The notes under the pieces are model-generated. The model saw only the letters and a list, made by a program, of their open reading frames with translations. It was not told the DNA's origin and did not search any database. The position numbers were made by a program, and so were the translations under genes. Positions 42,631 to 54,160 of a stretch of 64,000 nucleotides of DNA are shown here, in pieces (positions within the stretch are counted from its first letter, which is position 1; each line of letters opens with the position of its first letter). The stretch comes from Ustilaginoidea virens (lineage: Eukaryota; Ascomycota; Sordariomycetes; Hypocreales; Clavicipitaceae), in the NCBI RefSeq assembly GCF_000687475.1, contig NC_057319.1:3958001-4022000 (forward strand), read 5' to 3'.

Positions 42631-44160
42631 GGGGCGGCAAGAGTGCGTCTTCCTGCCCAGTTTGACTCTGAATCACTCCCGTATGGTTCCTTTATTAGCC
42701 TCGGCCCTGGTCATCTTCCCTTGGCGTCTTGCTTTTGCTGCAGAACCATAAGCCCGCCAGCTGTGTAGGCTAATATCGTAGATTTTTCCATGACGGCGGA
42801 AAACATCAGCATCGCGGGCGGCAAGCTTTTGGCGACTCTGAGAAAGTCGTTTCTTAGCGGGTCTGATGAGACTTTTCTCATATTGGGGTGTAATGCTGTC
42901 GCTGAGCGTCCCTGCAGATTGGAGGGCTAGGTGGTCGAATTCAAACGCCAGGTTGGACAACACGCCGTAGTCAGGGTGGAAGAGAACGGAACGGCACCTT
43001 GTGGTTGCATCGTGGCGTGCAGAGTGTCATGCAAACATCTTGGCTACCACCTACAGTCTGACCAGACGTGTCCAGCCGGAACGCGATGGAGCCATGTATC
43101 CGCGTAAGCGAACCCTTGAACGACCTGCTTCACCAAGGTGTCCACGGACAAAAGGTGCTTCGGTCGGCTGCGAATGCGAGGGATATTCGTCGGGTGGTGC
43201 GTGGGCAAAGGACGAGGAATCCAGTCGATGCACAGGGGAAGCAGGCGTTGCCGAACGGCCCGACTGGATTCGGCATACAGTAGCAGTTGCTTTTCTTTTT
43301 TCCGTAGGTTCCTTTTTTCCAAGAGTCGGCGGACGGGCTCGTTATTTGCCACGGTGAGTTAAAAGGCTCATCATCCCAATGCTGGTAAGGTCGAGACGCA
43401 ACTCAACCCGACGCGACCCGACGCAACTCGACGCAACCCAAACAAACCCAAGGTGGAACCCGGTTAAGTGGAACCGGGTGAGGGTCTGGCCCAGGGCAGA
43501 TCCGCGGGGGGAAATCTCAGGCTAGCGGTAGACCGGAGCGGCTGGTTGATAACGTGACTAGCCTGATACGGCTAGTCTTGGAGGGGCTGCTGACCTTTCT
43601 GATTGGTGGGCACCGGGCACTCCGTAGTTGACAGCTGCGAGAAGAAACGCAACGCCCATACAAAGTACCTGCGCGTTTACGACTTGAATTAATTCCATCG
43701 GCACGAACAGACTAACGACGACATGGACTCTTGCTGCTCGCCTGAAGGCTACGACCACCCCAGACACCCACCTCGAATGAGAGCAGGAGAGAATCGCCAA
43801 TGCGTCCACTCAGCGCAAGGTTGCCCAGGCCTGCTCGACTGTCGAAAAAGGCACGCCTGCCACGGACAGCCAAAGTCCGCATCGGCCGACCAAGGCATCG
43901 CGCTGGACGACATGAACAACCCCATCCGGCGAGCTCACCATGCCTAGACAAAACAAATAACCAGACGCTCATTCCCACCCAATCATAGAACGCAACCACC
44001 CTGTCCGAGGCGTCGAGACACCTTCACCAGCTATTGTTCTTTTGCCCCCAGGCTCTTGCTCCCGACTTGTGCCACAGTCTACGCAAGCTCCCACTGCCTT
44101 GACCCACGCCACGATTCCGCCGGCCAGACTGTCGGACGGATTAGCACATGTTTCCCCGTC
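42631..44160. other. Intergenic region with unassigned minus-strand frames
   Basis: Two minus-strand open frames (42673-42963 and 43044-43352) have gene-like composition but no motif I recognise and no supported splice between them. A CGACGCAAC-type repeat lies at about 43393-43440. Confidence 0.4.
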
Positions 44161-45125
44161 CTAGCGCAACTTCCCTTGAGTGTCCGCGGCACGTACATAT
44201 AGCTCTCCGGTCGAGAGCTCGTCGCAGTTCACCGGCAGACAAACCCGGGTTACACCCCCGATATCCCCTAGCCTGCAGCCCGAGAATACCGACCAAAACT
44301 GCGCCCGGACTTGGACGGAGCCTTTCGAATCGCTACCATAAGCGGGCGGTTGCTCGGCCGTCTTCGGAACGCTATATCCTGGAGGGGAGCGGCCCGCCCT
44401 GACGAGCTCCGCGGGCACCGTGCTGAAATGGTCTTCTAGACACCTCATGCGGGTGCATAGTAGCGAGTCCGTTTGCAGCATATGGGCTGCAAAGTCTTTG
44501 GCCAGGATATATTCCGCCATGGCTTCTCTCCGGCGTCTGGGCGGATTAGCAGCCGGAACCAGTGGGGGATATAGCTGATCACGTACAGTCGCAGAGCGCT
44601 GGCCAGTCGGGCTATCTGGTCGTTCAGTATGCTGATTCTGTGCGTGCTTCTTTGCATGCACTGGGACGCCGGCGCCGCAGCTGCCTTGCTACTCTGCACG
44701 GATCGACACGCTTGTTCTACTTGGTCGTCCAGACTGGACAGGGTCAATATGCAAGCCGTCAACGAAACAATCAGTGTATCGAGGTCGAGCTGCGATGCCG
44801 TGGATATCTCCGACCCGGCTGCCAGCTCTAGATGGTCCCGCAGCGATGCTATTGATTTCTTGAATTGGTGGAGCCGGTCTCCCAGGAGGGCGGGTGACGC
44901 CCCAGTCCGCTGCAGCAGGGCCGAGTGGAGGGATATTTTTCGTTGCACATGCTGGACGGTCGCGATCAGGCCCGACGTTGCGTTGAGCAGGGTGACGGGC
45001 TCGGAGATGGTTGTCGTAGCTGAATCGAGTTGTGCTGCAGTCGTCCGACTCCCTTCTGCCAGTTGAGACACGGGAATCGGCTGACCGAAGCTTATAAAGC
45101 CGTGGCCAACGGTTTGGGAATTCAT
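44161..45125 (-). CDS. Stand-alone NLR-type fungal N-terminal domain protein
   Basis: A 304-residue protein in two exons, 44587-45125 and 44161-44536. The intron is 50 nt, with donor GTACGT, GCTAAT branch site and acceptor CCCAG; the phases join RLASALRL to RREAMAEYI. The N-terminal 170 residues are helical and Leu/Ser/Thr rich (SEPVTLLNATSGLIATVQHVQ; LDTLIVSLTACILTLSSLDDQVE), the pattern of the N-terminal domains fused to NACHT or ankyrin modules in fungal NLR-like proteins. The C-terminal tail, FWSVFSGCRLGDIGGVTRVC then LPVNCDELSTGELY, is a conserved ending of the stand-alone members. There is no nucleotide-binding or repeat domain. Such truncated forms may act as signalling partners in non-self recognition; this is inference. 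Confidence 0.72.
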
Positions 45126-46439
45126 ACGACCGTGCCCCTCCTATAAATCTCTGGAGAAGTGTCAGCTGTCCACTCGGCAGAATTCAACATGGTATTTATC
45201 TGCCTCGGTGATGTTGCGGCATGCACCACGCGCGGCTGCTCACCTGCAAGTACAGCGTTCAGTGTGACGGCTTTCCGGCATTGTCTGTACAACCGGCCCT
45301 TTTCCGGCGTCAGAATCTGCCTGAAAATGCGAACGGCGTCCTGGAGTGTGGAAACCTACACCTCGCGCGGAATCGGGGGACAATGGCTCCGGTAAGCCTC
45401 ATTCCACACGGCGGCATCAGCCAGGCGCGACCTAGAGCTTACGTTTCAAGTCAAGCAGGGGTTATCCCTGCACATCTTTCAAAACCTGGTGGGTATGGAG
45501 CAAGTGGTGGTTGTGTGCGTGTGATGGAGTATGCTTCATCCATCTGCCAGCCGCAGTTGGCAATGGTATGCAGATAGATGACAGTTCCAGCCGCTCAATG
45601 GCAAGCTCGTATCCTGCGGTTCAATAGCTTGAACTACCGCTCAAGAATGATGCTTCAAGAATGATGCTTCTAACGGAGCATGCAGAGAACAAACCCGGAG
45701 GCCAAGTTTGTCGTTTCCTATGCCGTCTCCAAGACTTGCGACAAACAGTCAAGGCCGGATGAGGGACTCGAGTCGCGGCTAAGGAGCATCAGCGCAGGTG
45801 AGCTATGGACAGCATCTTTGCACCAGCACGAGGTATGTATGGAGAGGCAGGGACATGGGGGCCAAGACGGCCCGCACCGGGGCTTCGGCAGTGATGCCAC
45901 CGCAACGCCCCAAGTTGCCAACCCCAGAAAAACGGGTGTCGAGGATCCAAGAAGCAGCTTTGCGTCTGACGTGTGCCCGGCCACTTCCCCATCCGGCTGC
46001 GTTGGCTTACGCACCGGCTTTGGCTTGGTGGGGTTCAGAGCCTCTTGGACAACATGGGCTTGGGTCGTTTGTTGCCGCAAGGCCGCTTCATTGCCTCTCC
46101 GCACAAGGCGAAGCGAGGAGAAACGAGGCGCAGCTTCCCAAGTGGCCCGGGTCGACAGGCTGCAGAACCGCTACGGCAAGACATCTGCAAAGGGTTCTGC
46201 CGGAACTGGCCTGCGTCAATCCTGTCGCCCACCTTGCCCCTCAAGGTCCTTTTTTTCCAGCACACCACAAAGTGAATCCTTGCCTTCCGAGTCAACGGTC
46301 CTTAAATCTCCCCGCCTTGCCCTGCTTCCGGACCCCTTGCTCCCGCCGTGTCCTCAGCAGAGGGCTACTACTCCCGGCCACGAGACTCGCCACGGGCTCG
46401 AAGGACCGCCTTGATGCCAGACCAACCGAAGCCGCCGGG
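45126..46439. other. Intergenic region, no gene recognised
   Basis: Upstream region of the NLR-type gene and non-coding DNA. Long plus-strand frames near 45680-46414 lack any motif; only their right end enters the transporter pseudogene. Confidence 0.5.
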
Positions 46440-47160
46440 CCGGCCGTGCAAGTCGGCAGCGCGGCGGAACAGTTCGACGAATTCCGCAAGCAGAATAAGC
46501 GGGATCCGTACCTCGACGCCGGCAAACTGTATGCGGTTGACGGCGCTCTCGAGTCCGGCAACGTCGAGAAGCAGGCGGCCTTTGGCAAGGTTGCTTATGC
46601 AGGAGAACTTGCCGTACGCAGAGGCCCGAGCTGCGGTACATAGACTTGCCAACCTGTTTCCACACTGCTGGGCCACGGATGAGGACTGATTTGCTGGGGG
46701 AGTTGCTGTTGTTGGCTGTTGGTTCTCCCCCGGTCCCTCTTACGGACGACGAGCACCTCCCGGTCGATGCTCTACGCGCGTGGGTGATTGGCGCGGTGCT
46801 GTGTACTGTCGTGGCTGGTGCCAACGTGCTCATGTCGTTGCGCACGTCGCCTATTTCCATCCAGTTGACTGTTGCGCAGTTGATCTTGTACACGTGCGTC
46901 TGGGGCTATATAGCGCCGCCGTCACTGTCGCCGTCTTGCTAACGCGCTCGTTCGTAGCATGGGCTGCTTTGCCGCCAGGCTCTTGCCCGCCAGGAGATTG
47001 GGGTACCTTGGACGGACCGTGTCGCTCAAACCCCGGCCCCTTCAACGTCAAGGAGCACGCAAACGTCACCATGATGACGGCGGCCGGGTCGACCGTCAAC
47101 TACGCCGTCGACATCCTGCTCGCCTAGGAGGTCTTTCCCGGATTGGTGGGGAAATACCAT
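46440..47160 (+). pseudogene. Decayed N-terminal fragment of an OPT oligopeptide transporter
   Basis: Successive pieces of an OPT-family proton-coupled oligopeptide transporter appear in order but in different frames. They are EQFDEFRKQNKRDPYLDAGK (about 46470), QENLPYAEARAAV (about 46600), DDEHLPVDALRAWVIGAVL with the first membrane helix (about 46745), a still recognisable intron (donor GTGCGT, TGCTAAC branch site, acceptor GTAG near 46957), MGCFAARLLPARRLG, then NPGPFNVKEHANVTMMTAAG after a one-base insertion in CTCAAACCCC. The frame ends LLA-TAG-EVF, where the family has LLAQEVF, so a CAG codon has become TAG. Nothing of the remaining ten or more helices follows. At least two frame changes, one nonsense mutation and a 3' truncation show it is dead. 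Confidence 0.82.
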
Positions 47161-48033
47161 CATGTCAGCTGACACCTACTGGGTATGTGTCAGAATTCAC
47201 AGGTAAAATGCGATGTAATTGATGATGATGGCGAGGTCAGCGGCGCTGAGCAACGCTATGCGAGACTGCAGGGAGAGCCATAAGGGGCTACTGTGACCGA
47301 GGTTACGGTGGCACATTCGAGCCGGAATTCGGCGATGGCCGGGTCGAATCCGACGAGGGCCACCCCTGCAGCAGTGTGATAAAGCGTTGATTGCCGTGAT
47401 GGGAGTAATCCGTATTTACTCTTGGTATCCATTCATCTCGGCCCTATTTTGCTGTTCCTCGGCAGGGGTGATGACCTATGGCCCCAGATACCCTGGGATA
47501 TCTAGCTTGGAACGCGCAATCGAGTGGGCCAGTCTCTACCTACCCTTGCCCTTGCGTTTAGTAATGCGTCCAGGATTGTAGGAGTGGTGGACCAACCTTT
47601 TATACTCGCGCCCGGTTCGACCCACCGGGCTTGAATAGCCGTTTGCCGCAAGGCTCAGGCTAGATTGTTTCCCACGCCAAGCAGCCAAGCAAAGCAGTCT
47701 GATGCCAGCCCTACACGGCAGCCCTACAAGGCTTAAGTGGTTCCCTGATCAGCGCGACGTTGCATGCACAGCAGGCCGGGTCATGGGAGCAAGGCACAGA
47801 ACACGGAATAGGAAAATCAAAATGAGGACGAAACGACAGCTCATGCTGATAAAGGACACTGGGGAAAAGACTGCGCTATTTAAAAGAGCCCGCTCACGTG
47901 CACACACCCAATCTGATGTATCTTATATACTATATACCATGTACCGTATCCTATTTACCACGTGCTATATACTATTTACTCCGTACAAGCGCTTGAAAAG
48001 CTCTCCAAACACTTCAACATCTCCAAGCCCCCA
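47161..48033. other. Intergenic region, no gene recognised
   Basis: 3' flank of the first cysteine-rich family gene. A TATATACTATATACC-type AT-rich stretch lies at about 47920-47990. No gene. Confidence 0.5.
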
Positions 48034-48553
48034 CTAAGTGCAATAGCCCTGGTTGTTGCAGCTGCCGTTGCACTCCGGAGGGCACTGATCCGACAGACAG
48101 TAGCCATCATTGGGGCCGTACGTGCCGCAATGATTGCACAGGTCGACCCACGAGTTGCCAGCTTGGCACGGATTCTAAGCGAGCACAAGTCAGCCAGCCG
48201 ACGCTGCCGCCATACACGGGGATTTTACTCACTATAGTCGAGCCAGGCTGGCCCGCCGGGATGGTCACGCACGTACGCCTCGACGAATCCCACATCTGGC
48301 CCCTGAAGCAGACAATGTTGGGGGTATTGGTGTCTTGGCAGTAGCCGCCCACGAAAATCTGGTAGAGTGAGCAGCTTGGCTGGGCGCACCCCGTCTTCCA
48401 GGTGCGGCAGTCATTGGCATCTGCCTGGCCTGATAGAATCCCCAGGCCCAGCTCGCCGAGGGCGCCAAGTCCGCTCCCGATGCCACCGAGCTTTGGGGCA
48501 GCGATCCCGAGGCTGCCGAGGGTCAAGACGGCGAGCGTGGACGCGGCCCTCAT
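48034..48553 (-). CDS. Secreted cysteine-rich family, long member 1
   Basis: A 153-residue predicted secreted protein. Exons 48233-48553 and 48034-48174; donor GTGAGT, acceptor TTAG, phase 0, cutting exactly after IPAGQPGSTI. Signal peptide about 1-18 (MRAASTLAVLTLGSLGIAA). Then a Gly/Leu-rich spacer; module 1, DCRTWKTGCAQPSC to GGYCQD to CFRGQMWD to CVTIPAG (six Cys); and exon 2, NPCQAGNSWVDLCNHCGTYG to GYCLSDQCPPECNGSC to GYCT (eight Cys). Each exon carries a C-x2-G-x2-W segment, so the two modules may be related by internal duplication. Two further long members lie within 4 kb in the same orientation, and short members are about 8-11 kb away on the other strand. Function unknown; candidate effector or cell-surface peptide. 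Confidence 0.85.
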
Positions 48554-50469
48554 GTTGGAAGCAGGTGGTGGGGAGTACGAGAGGCAATAAGAATACTGAT
48601 GGAGATAGGATGGCCTGGTGAATTCGTGGGGGTGTCTGGGCGGGAAAATGCAGAATGTGTCGTAGCGGGGTGATGATGCGGTGATGGTGATAATCTAAGA
48701 TTTCTGCTTTTCCCACAACGCCCAGCCGGTATTTATGTGCGGCTGCCTGCGGTGAGAAGCCGAGGAGTCCGCACAGGCTTGGCAGAGGAGCTGCAGAGAC
48801 GGCCGGCATTCAAGAACCAGCCCGGATCTCGGAGCCGGTAATAGCAAGCAACTACAGAACAGGTCTTACTGCGCTGGTTTAGTCATGCCAACCGCCGCCG
48901 TTGAGTACACGGTAAGCCGCGGAAAGTCCGCTGCGCCCCCCCAGGTTGCGGGCCATTAGGGGTGGACAACCTCGCGGCACGCCACTGACTGATGATTGCT
49001 TCCGCCGGGCGAGTTGTCCAGCTGCATAGTACGGAGAGCAGGGCCGTGGATAGCCAGCCAAGACGCAAGCGTGGGAGCATAAAGGTGCCGCCGAGGAAAA
49101 GAAAAGCCCAAGGGCTCCGAGAAGCAGCAAGGGAGAAGATGAGAGGGCAGGCTATCAAAGTGGAACGGCCATCTCCCAAGCATCCACGCCGTGAAATTCA
49201 AAGTGTGGCTCGGGCTGGCAGGAGCGCGGCACCCGCGTCGTAAATTCCCCATCCCCCATTTCCCATTTCCCATTTCCCACTTCCCATGCCCCATCCCGTG
49301 CCCAACAGACGCCAGGGTCCTGCAGAGACCCTGATTAATACCGCTGAAGTCTGGATATCCTGGCCCTGGGCCTAGCTGAACACGGCTAGTCCTGTGGGCG
49401 CGGCCTTACACATCGGAAGCGCGCGGAGGGGGCCCGACGTCAGCTGCGCTTGCGCTTGGCGCTCTTTATTAATCTGCACTTATTAAGCCGGCTCGATCGG
49501 CTTGTCTTGCGTTGATTCCGGCCGCTGCACTCGGCAGGCAGGCGGCGCACACGCAAGGGCCACCCATCGGTCGGGCCTCAGCCAAGTAGCCAATGCGAAA
49601 GGCTGCATTATCGACCGCCACCGCAATTCAAAGCATTTCTATTTTGTTTACTGCTAGCCGTAGGACGAGACAAAGTAATCAAGGAACGCGAAGCATTGCG
49701 AGAGAATGTGTGCACTAGAGACTTTCTCGTCCTCGATTCGCTACAGTCGGATCGTTGGGCTACGAGTCAGTCGAATCCTGAGGTATAGTGATGATGTTTG
49801 TACTGCTTAGCCGTGGTGCTCGGGAACCCCTTGACGGCGGGAAAAGAGCAGTGAGATGCTGCTGTGGCGTATCGCAGGCACTGGGTCCTTCAAGTGTACA
49901 TTTCTGAAGGGCCGCAGTCTATGGCAGGGCGGCGGGATTCTGCCGTAGGAGCCTGTGATAAGCTCTACCACGGCAGCCATCTGTCTCGAGAGGAATCTGC
50001 GACAGCGAGTAATTACAGCTGTAGTCGTTGGGGAATGAGCTTTTTACTGCAAGCACATTGACGGGAACGGACCGGCACTCGCCAGCCTGGCTGCCTTCGC
50101 TTCTTCTGTTCCAGGACGTCGGCAAATTCGGCGGCATCGGACCTGGTGCATACTAGCCAGTATACCATTTGCTGTACAGTCGAACACCAGCCTTTGACTT
50201 GGTCAAGAAAAGCCTGCCAGGGTCATTCCCGCCAGGCCTGCCGCCGTGCAAGGGTCAGCCGACGCCCAGAGCTCTAGGCAATGAAATGCGCAGTTTGATG
50301 TGTGATAAAACAACGCAAGCGAGTATTATGCAGCAGTAGGGGGAGAATGTAGGAGCAAGGAAAACATTTATCAGCGGCCCATCAAGCCAACTATCTAGCG
50401 TCATCAGCCATTAACAGACTACCCCAAGAAAAGATCCCCAAACGCGGCTTCGACGCTCTTCAAGTCCCA
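48554..50469. other. Intergenic region between long members 1 and 2
   Basis: No gene seen. Contains a short CCCATTTCC-type repeat at about 49250-49290. Upstream region of long member 1 at the left and 3' flank of long member 2 at the right. Confidence 0.5.
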
Positions 50470-51165
50470 CTAAGTACAATAGCCCTGGTAGTTGCACCTG
50501 CCGTCGCATTCCGGGGGGCACTCATCCGACAGACAGTAGCCATCATTAGGGCCGTATGTACCGCAGCGGTTGCAGATGGAAATCCAGGTATAGCCAGCTT
50601 GGCAAGGATTCTAGGCCAGCAGGGTAAGCGTACTGATACTGCCACAGTGCCACTACGCAAGGAATGAAGGAGGGGGGGGGGGTTCGCTCACTATGGTCGT
50701 GCCAGGCTGGCCTGCCGGGATGATGACACATTCCCGTTTCAGCGAGTCCCACATCTGGCCTCGGAAGCAGGAAATTCTAGGACTGTTGGTATCTTGGCAA
50801 TAGCCGCCAATGAAGCTCTGGTTTAGGGGACAGTTTGGCTGGGCACACCCGTTCTTCCAGGTGCGGCAGTCATTGGCATCCGCCTGGCCCGACAGAATCC
50901 CGATGCCTACGGCGCCTATGGCACCTAGTCCGTGCCGGCTGTTGGGGTTCGGTGGTGTGGGGGGTCCGGGCTGGGGATCGCCGGGCTGGGGACCACTGGG
51001 CTGGGGACCACCGGGCGCTGGCGGACTCGGCGATGGGGCTGGCGGACTTGGCGATGCAGCTGGCCCGCCCCCGGGAGGACCGGGCTTTCCGCCGTCGTCT
51101 AGCTTTGGCGGCGCAGCTAGTCCGAAGCTGCTGAGGGTCAAGATGGCGAGTATGGTGGCCTTCAT
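50470..51165 (-). CDS. Secreted cysteine-rich family, long member 2 with Pro/Gly insert
   Basis: A 204-residue member of the same family. Exons 50692-51165 and 50470-50610; donor GTGAGC, acceptor CTAG, phase 0 at the same codon (IPAGQPGTTI before NPCQ). Signal peptide about 1-19 (MKATILAILTLSSFGLAA). Unlike its neighbours it carries a ~50-residue Pro/Gly/Ser-rich spacer of PSPPAP, GGPQPSG and PGDPQPG type between signal peptide and cysteine module, resembling a cell-wall or hinge linker. The downstream modules are intact: DCRTWKNGCAQPNC, GGYCQD, CFRGQMWDS and, in exon 2, GYTWISICNRCGTYGPNDG. All 14 module cysteines align with long member 1. The ATG that begins MKAT was preferred over an upstream TTG. 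Confidence 0.85.
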
Positions 51166-52009
51166 GTTCAATGCAGGTGATGGATGTATAAAGACAAGAG
51201 CCCTGATGAATCGAAGACGGGATGAATGCAGTATGAGCGGTGGCTAATTATGAGAGTTTTCGTTCTGTCCTGGACCAGGGCGTCAAGCTAATATATATGC
51301 TGCCGTGATGCAAACAAGACCACATAGGCAATGCAAAGGATGGAGACGCCCTTCATGTGAGAAGCTGCCAGTTTCAACCGGGAGATACTGTGGACAGTCG
51401 TCAGTTAGCGGGTACCTGTTCGGCAAGATACAGCTATGCAGGGATTCGCGTGGCCGACGGATAGTCAGAGGGTTGGTGCAAGGGCTGGTGCCCAAGGGCG
51501 CCTGAAAGGGGTCAAGGCTACATCCAGGCAAAATCAGGGACGCCCTTGGGAGACTATCTGAACTCGCCCTGATTGCAATGTATGCTTGCTTTTGCTTGTC
51601 AGGCTCGGCCTTTGATCGCATTCCAACGATAGAAATCGCTAGTTAATGCATAGTACTGTGTAGCACGTACCATCCGCTCCTTGCATGGCCATACCTTGCC
51701 GGTCGCGAAGGAGCTAGTGGAATAACTCGAGACGGGGCCACGGACATCAAAAGAACAGAAGGCAAGATTGGGTGCGAAATCAACTACGAAGAGGAACCGG
51801 CATAGGCAGGTAATCAAAGGACGCTCTCATTAAAAAAAGAAAAGAAAAGAAAGAAAGAGGGGAAGGGAAAGAACAGGTCTGGGCTGTCAAACAGCTCTCG
51901 TTGCACCCCTTCCTGCCCCGAACACACTGCGCACTATGTACTCTACACGACATACTATATACTACGTTTTATATCCCACATGGTGAACACATTCCTCTTT
52001 CAGAGGACG
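51166..52009. other. Intergenic region between long members 2 and 3
   Basis: No gene seen. An AAGAAA-rich purine stretch lies at about 51832-51860. Confidence 0.5.
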
Positions 52010-52537
52010 TCAACCCCACCACCAGGCGCACATGCCCCGTTCGTCGCACTCGCCGTTGCAGTATGAAGGGCACTCGTCAGACAGGCAATAGCCGTCATCC
52101 GGGCCGTACGTGCCGCAACCCTTGCATGTTCTGATCCACGTGAAGCCATCTTGGCACGGATCCTAAGCCGGCAGAATGAGCATGATGGGCTTGCCGCCGC
52201 TGCGCAACGTGGGCGTACTTACTATGGTCGAGCCCGGCCGGCCCGCGGGGATGGGCACGCATTTGCGGTTCACCGTATCGTACATCTGGCCTATGACGCA
52301 GCTGATCTGGGGAGCGCTGCTATCCACACAATAGCCGCGGACGTAGACCTGGTGTTGTGGGCAGGTTGGCTCGGCGCACCCGTTCGTCCAGGTGCGGCAG
52401 TCGGAGCCCGACTGGCCCGATAATCCTGCGCCAATTGCACCGATTGCGCCAATTCCTCCTCCGATACGCCTGCGGGATAGAACGGCAGCTAGTCCGAGGC
52501 TGCTGAGGGGCAGGATGGCCAGGATGGCGGCCTTCAT
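52010..52537 (-). CDS. Secreted cysteine-rich family, long member 3
   Basis: A 155-residue member. Exons 52223-52537 and 52010-52162; donor GTAAGT, acceptor TTAG, phase 0 at the shared codon (IPAGRPGSTI before DPCQ). Signal peptide about 1-18 (MKAAILAILPLSSLGLAA), then a short RRRIGGGIGAIGAIGAG spacer. Module 1 reads DCRTWTNGCAEPTC, RGYCVD, CVIGQMYD, CVPIPAG; exon 2 reads GFTWIRTCKGCGTYGPDDG, YCLSDECPSYCNGEC and ends MCAWWWG. It is the most diverged of the three long members: the module 1 tryptophan is replaced by tyrosine (GQMYD) and the tail is longer. An RRR motif after the signal peptide may be a processing site; this is inference. Confidence 0.84.
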
Positions 52538-52688
52538 GTTTGGGATGCAGGTTGTGGATGACGTTTACGAGTCTAACAGTAGGATGGCCTGGTGAATAGA
52601 AGGGGAGAAAAGTGCCGAAGTTGTAGCAGCTGATGATGGTGGGATGGAGGTGCTTTGATAGTCACAGGTAGAGTGTCAAGCCTGTACA

Positions 52689-52728
52689 CACATACACACA
52701 CACAAATATATATATATATATATATATT

Positions 52729-52759
<31 letters not shown>

Positions 52760-52763
52760 ATGC
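52689..52763. repeat. Palindromic CA/TA/TG microsatellite
   Basis: A CACACA arm, AAATATAT...ATATATTT centre and TGTGTG arm form a near-perfect inverted repeat, then run into (TATG)n. It could extrude as a cruciform. It lies about 150 bp upstream of long member 3. Confidence 0.8.
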
Positions 52764-54088
52764 GTGGATGCATTTCTGTGGTGCGGCAGGCAAGGTCCGG
52801 CAGGCAATGCAATAATCTTCCCAAACCCCGAAGCTAATACCATCAAGCACAGTACATATCTTACTACGATAGTCATTGCAACCGCCTTGGCCAAGTACGC
52901 CACAGGAGTTTGCCGCCCGCAATAGACTTCAACTCCAGGACGAGTCATACCCATACAGACGGGGGTCTTAAGGGCCATGGATAACGAATTGCAGTGCCGG
53001 TGCGGAAGAGTGCTTAGAGAAGTTTCTATGAAACGGCTAGGAAAGCTAAACGATCAAGCGGGCATCCCATTAGTTTACACTCTGAAGTTTTAGCAAGGCG
53101 GGTTGGGGGCGGATCGTCTGCTCAATGCACTCGAGGTGAAAGGGCAATGCCGCGGGGAGAAAGGGCCCGGCCGGCAGGAGTGATGCGGCGACTCGTCGCT
53201 CTCGGCATCGTCGACACGGCTTGATACGGCCACTTCACATCCCATGCCCCCTCACGTAATTCTTCAGCTGGTGAACCCGTACTTCTCGTCGGATGGCGCC
53301 GGGTCGTGCCGCCCACTGAAAGGGTTGCAGAGTTGCTGGACAAAGCGTTGCGCCGCCAAAGAAAACCCAGGCGCGCTCGAGTACGCCTCGCGAGAGAAAT
53401 GACTCGTGGGATAAGTGGGGGAACTAGTTTGTACTTGTCAGTAAATACCCTTGTCACCAGCGCTTGTAGAAACCCTGTGAGCGATACGCCTGCTAGCTAC
53501 CTAAGCCAAGGGAAGAAGCGAGAACAACCGCTACAGTAGCTGTTATAGCTACGCATCACGGCTATTGCAGCTATTGCTGCCGTAGAAATCTTGCTGTATT
53601 GTACGCCCGATTTCAAAAGACTGTGCCAAAAATGAATTTCGGCAACTTATTCCTTTCACAAGCAAGCAGGGAAGCGGCCGCTGCTAGCGCGATACATCGT
53701 GAACAGGGCTTACGGCGTTGTGGGACCTTGTCAAAATTGTGTAGCGAATCTTTATGAGTTACGTAGGGCGTACGGCAAGGCGCCATCAATTATGCCAAGT
53801 TGCCCATCTGCGCGGCAGGCGCTCTTGCTTGGATTACGGCCCAAGTGCCTGATGTCTGGTTGAATGCAATGCCGACGGTGGTAGTCTAGGAGCTGGATTC
53901 GGAGACCGCTCCATTCTATTCAAGCGCCTTGATGGACAAGAATGAAGGATTACAATGCCGTGGCCGAAGCTTTCCATGGGAGCGGAAAGCATCTACGGAG
54001 TACAAGATGGAGGAGCAATTTATCGCAGGATTAAAGTGCCGATGCCAGTGCCGGTGCGGAAACTGGGTGGAGCAAAAAGCTAACGGAA
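52764..54088. other. Intergenic region upstream of the tRNA
   Basis: No gene seen apart from the pol III T-run of the tRNA at the right end. Confidence 0.5.
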
Positions 54089-54160
54089 ACCCCCGGCGGG
54101 ACTCGAACCCGCAATCTTGAGATTAGAAGTCTCACGCCTTAGCCATTAGGCCACGGGGGC
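54089..54160 (-). tRNA. tRNA-Arg (anticodon TCT)
   Basis: A full cloverleaf reads on the minus strand: acceptor GCCCCCG paired with CGGGGGT, D arm GCCTAATGGCTAAGGC, anticodon stem TGAGA/TCTCA with loop CTTCTAA (anticodon TCT), variable AGATT, T arm GCGGGTTCGAGTCCCGC. 72 nt, no intron. A TTTTT pol III terminator follows about ten bases downstream. The B-box GGTTCGAGTCC is consensus. Confidence 0.96.

Noticed and set aside
42673..43352. Two minus-strand frames resembling pieces of a longer gene
   Set aside because: Composition is gene-like, but I recognise no family, and no splice pair joining them was convincing.
45798..46643. 281-codon plus-strand frame
   Set aside because: Only the last ~50 codons are meaningful, and they belong to the OPT pseudogene; the rest has no support as protein.
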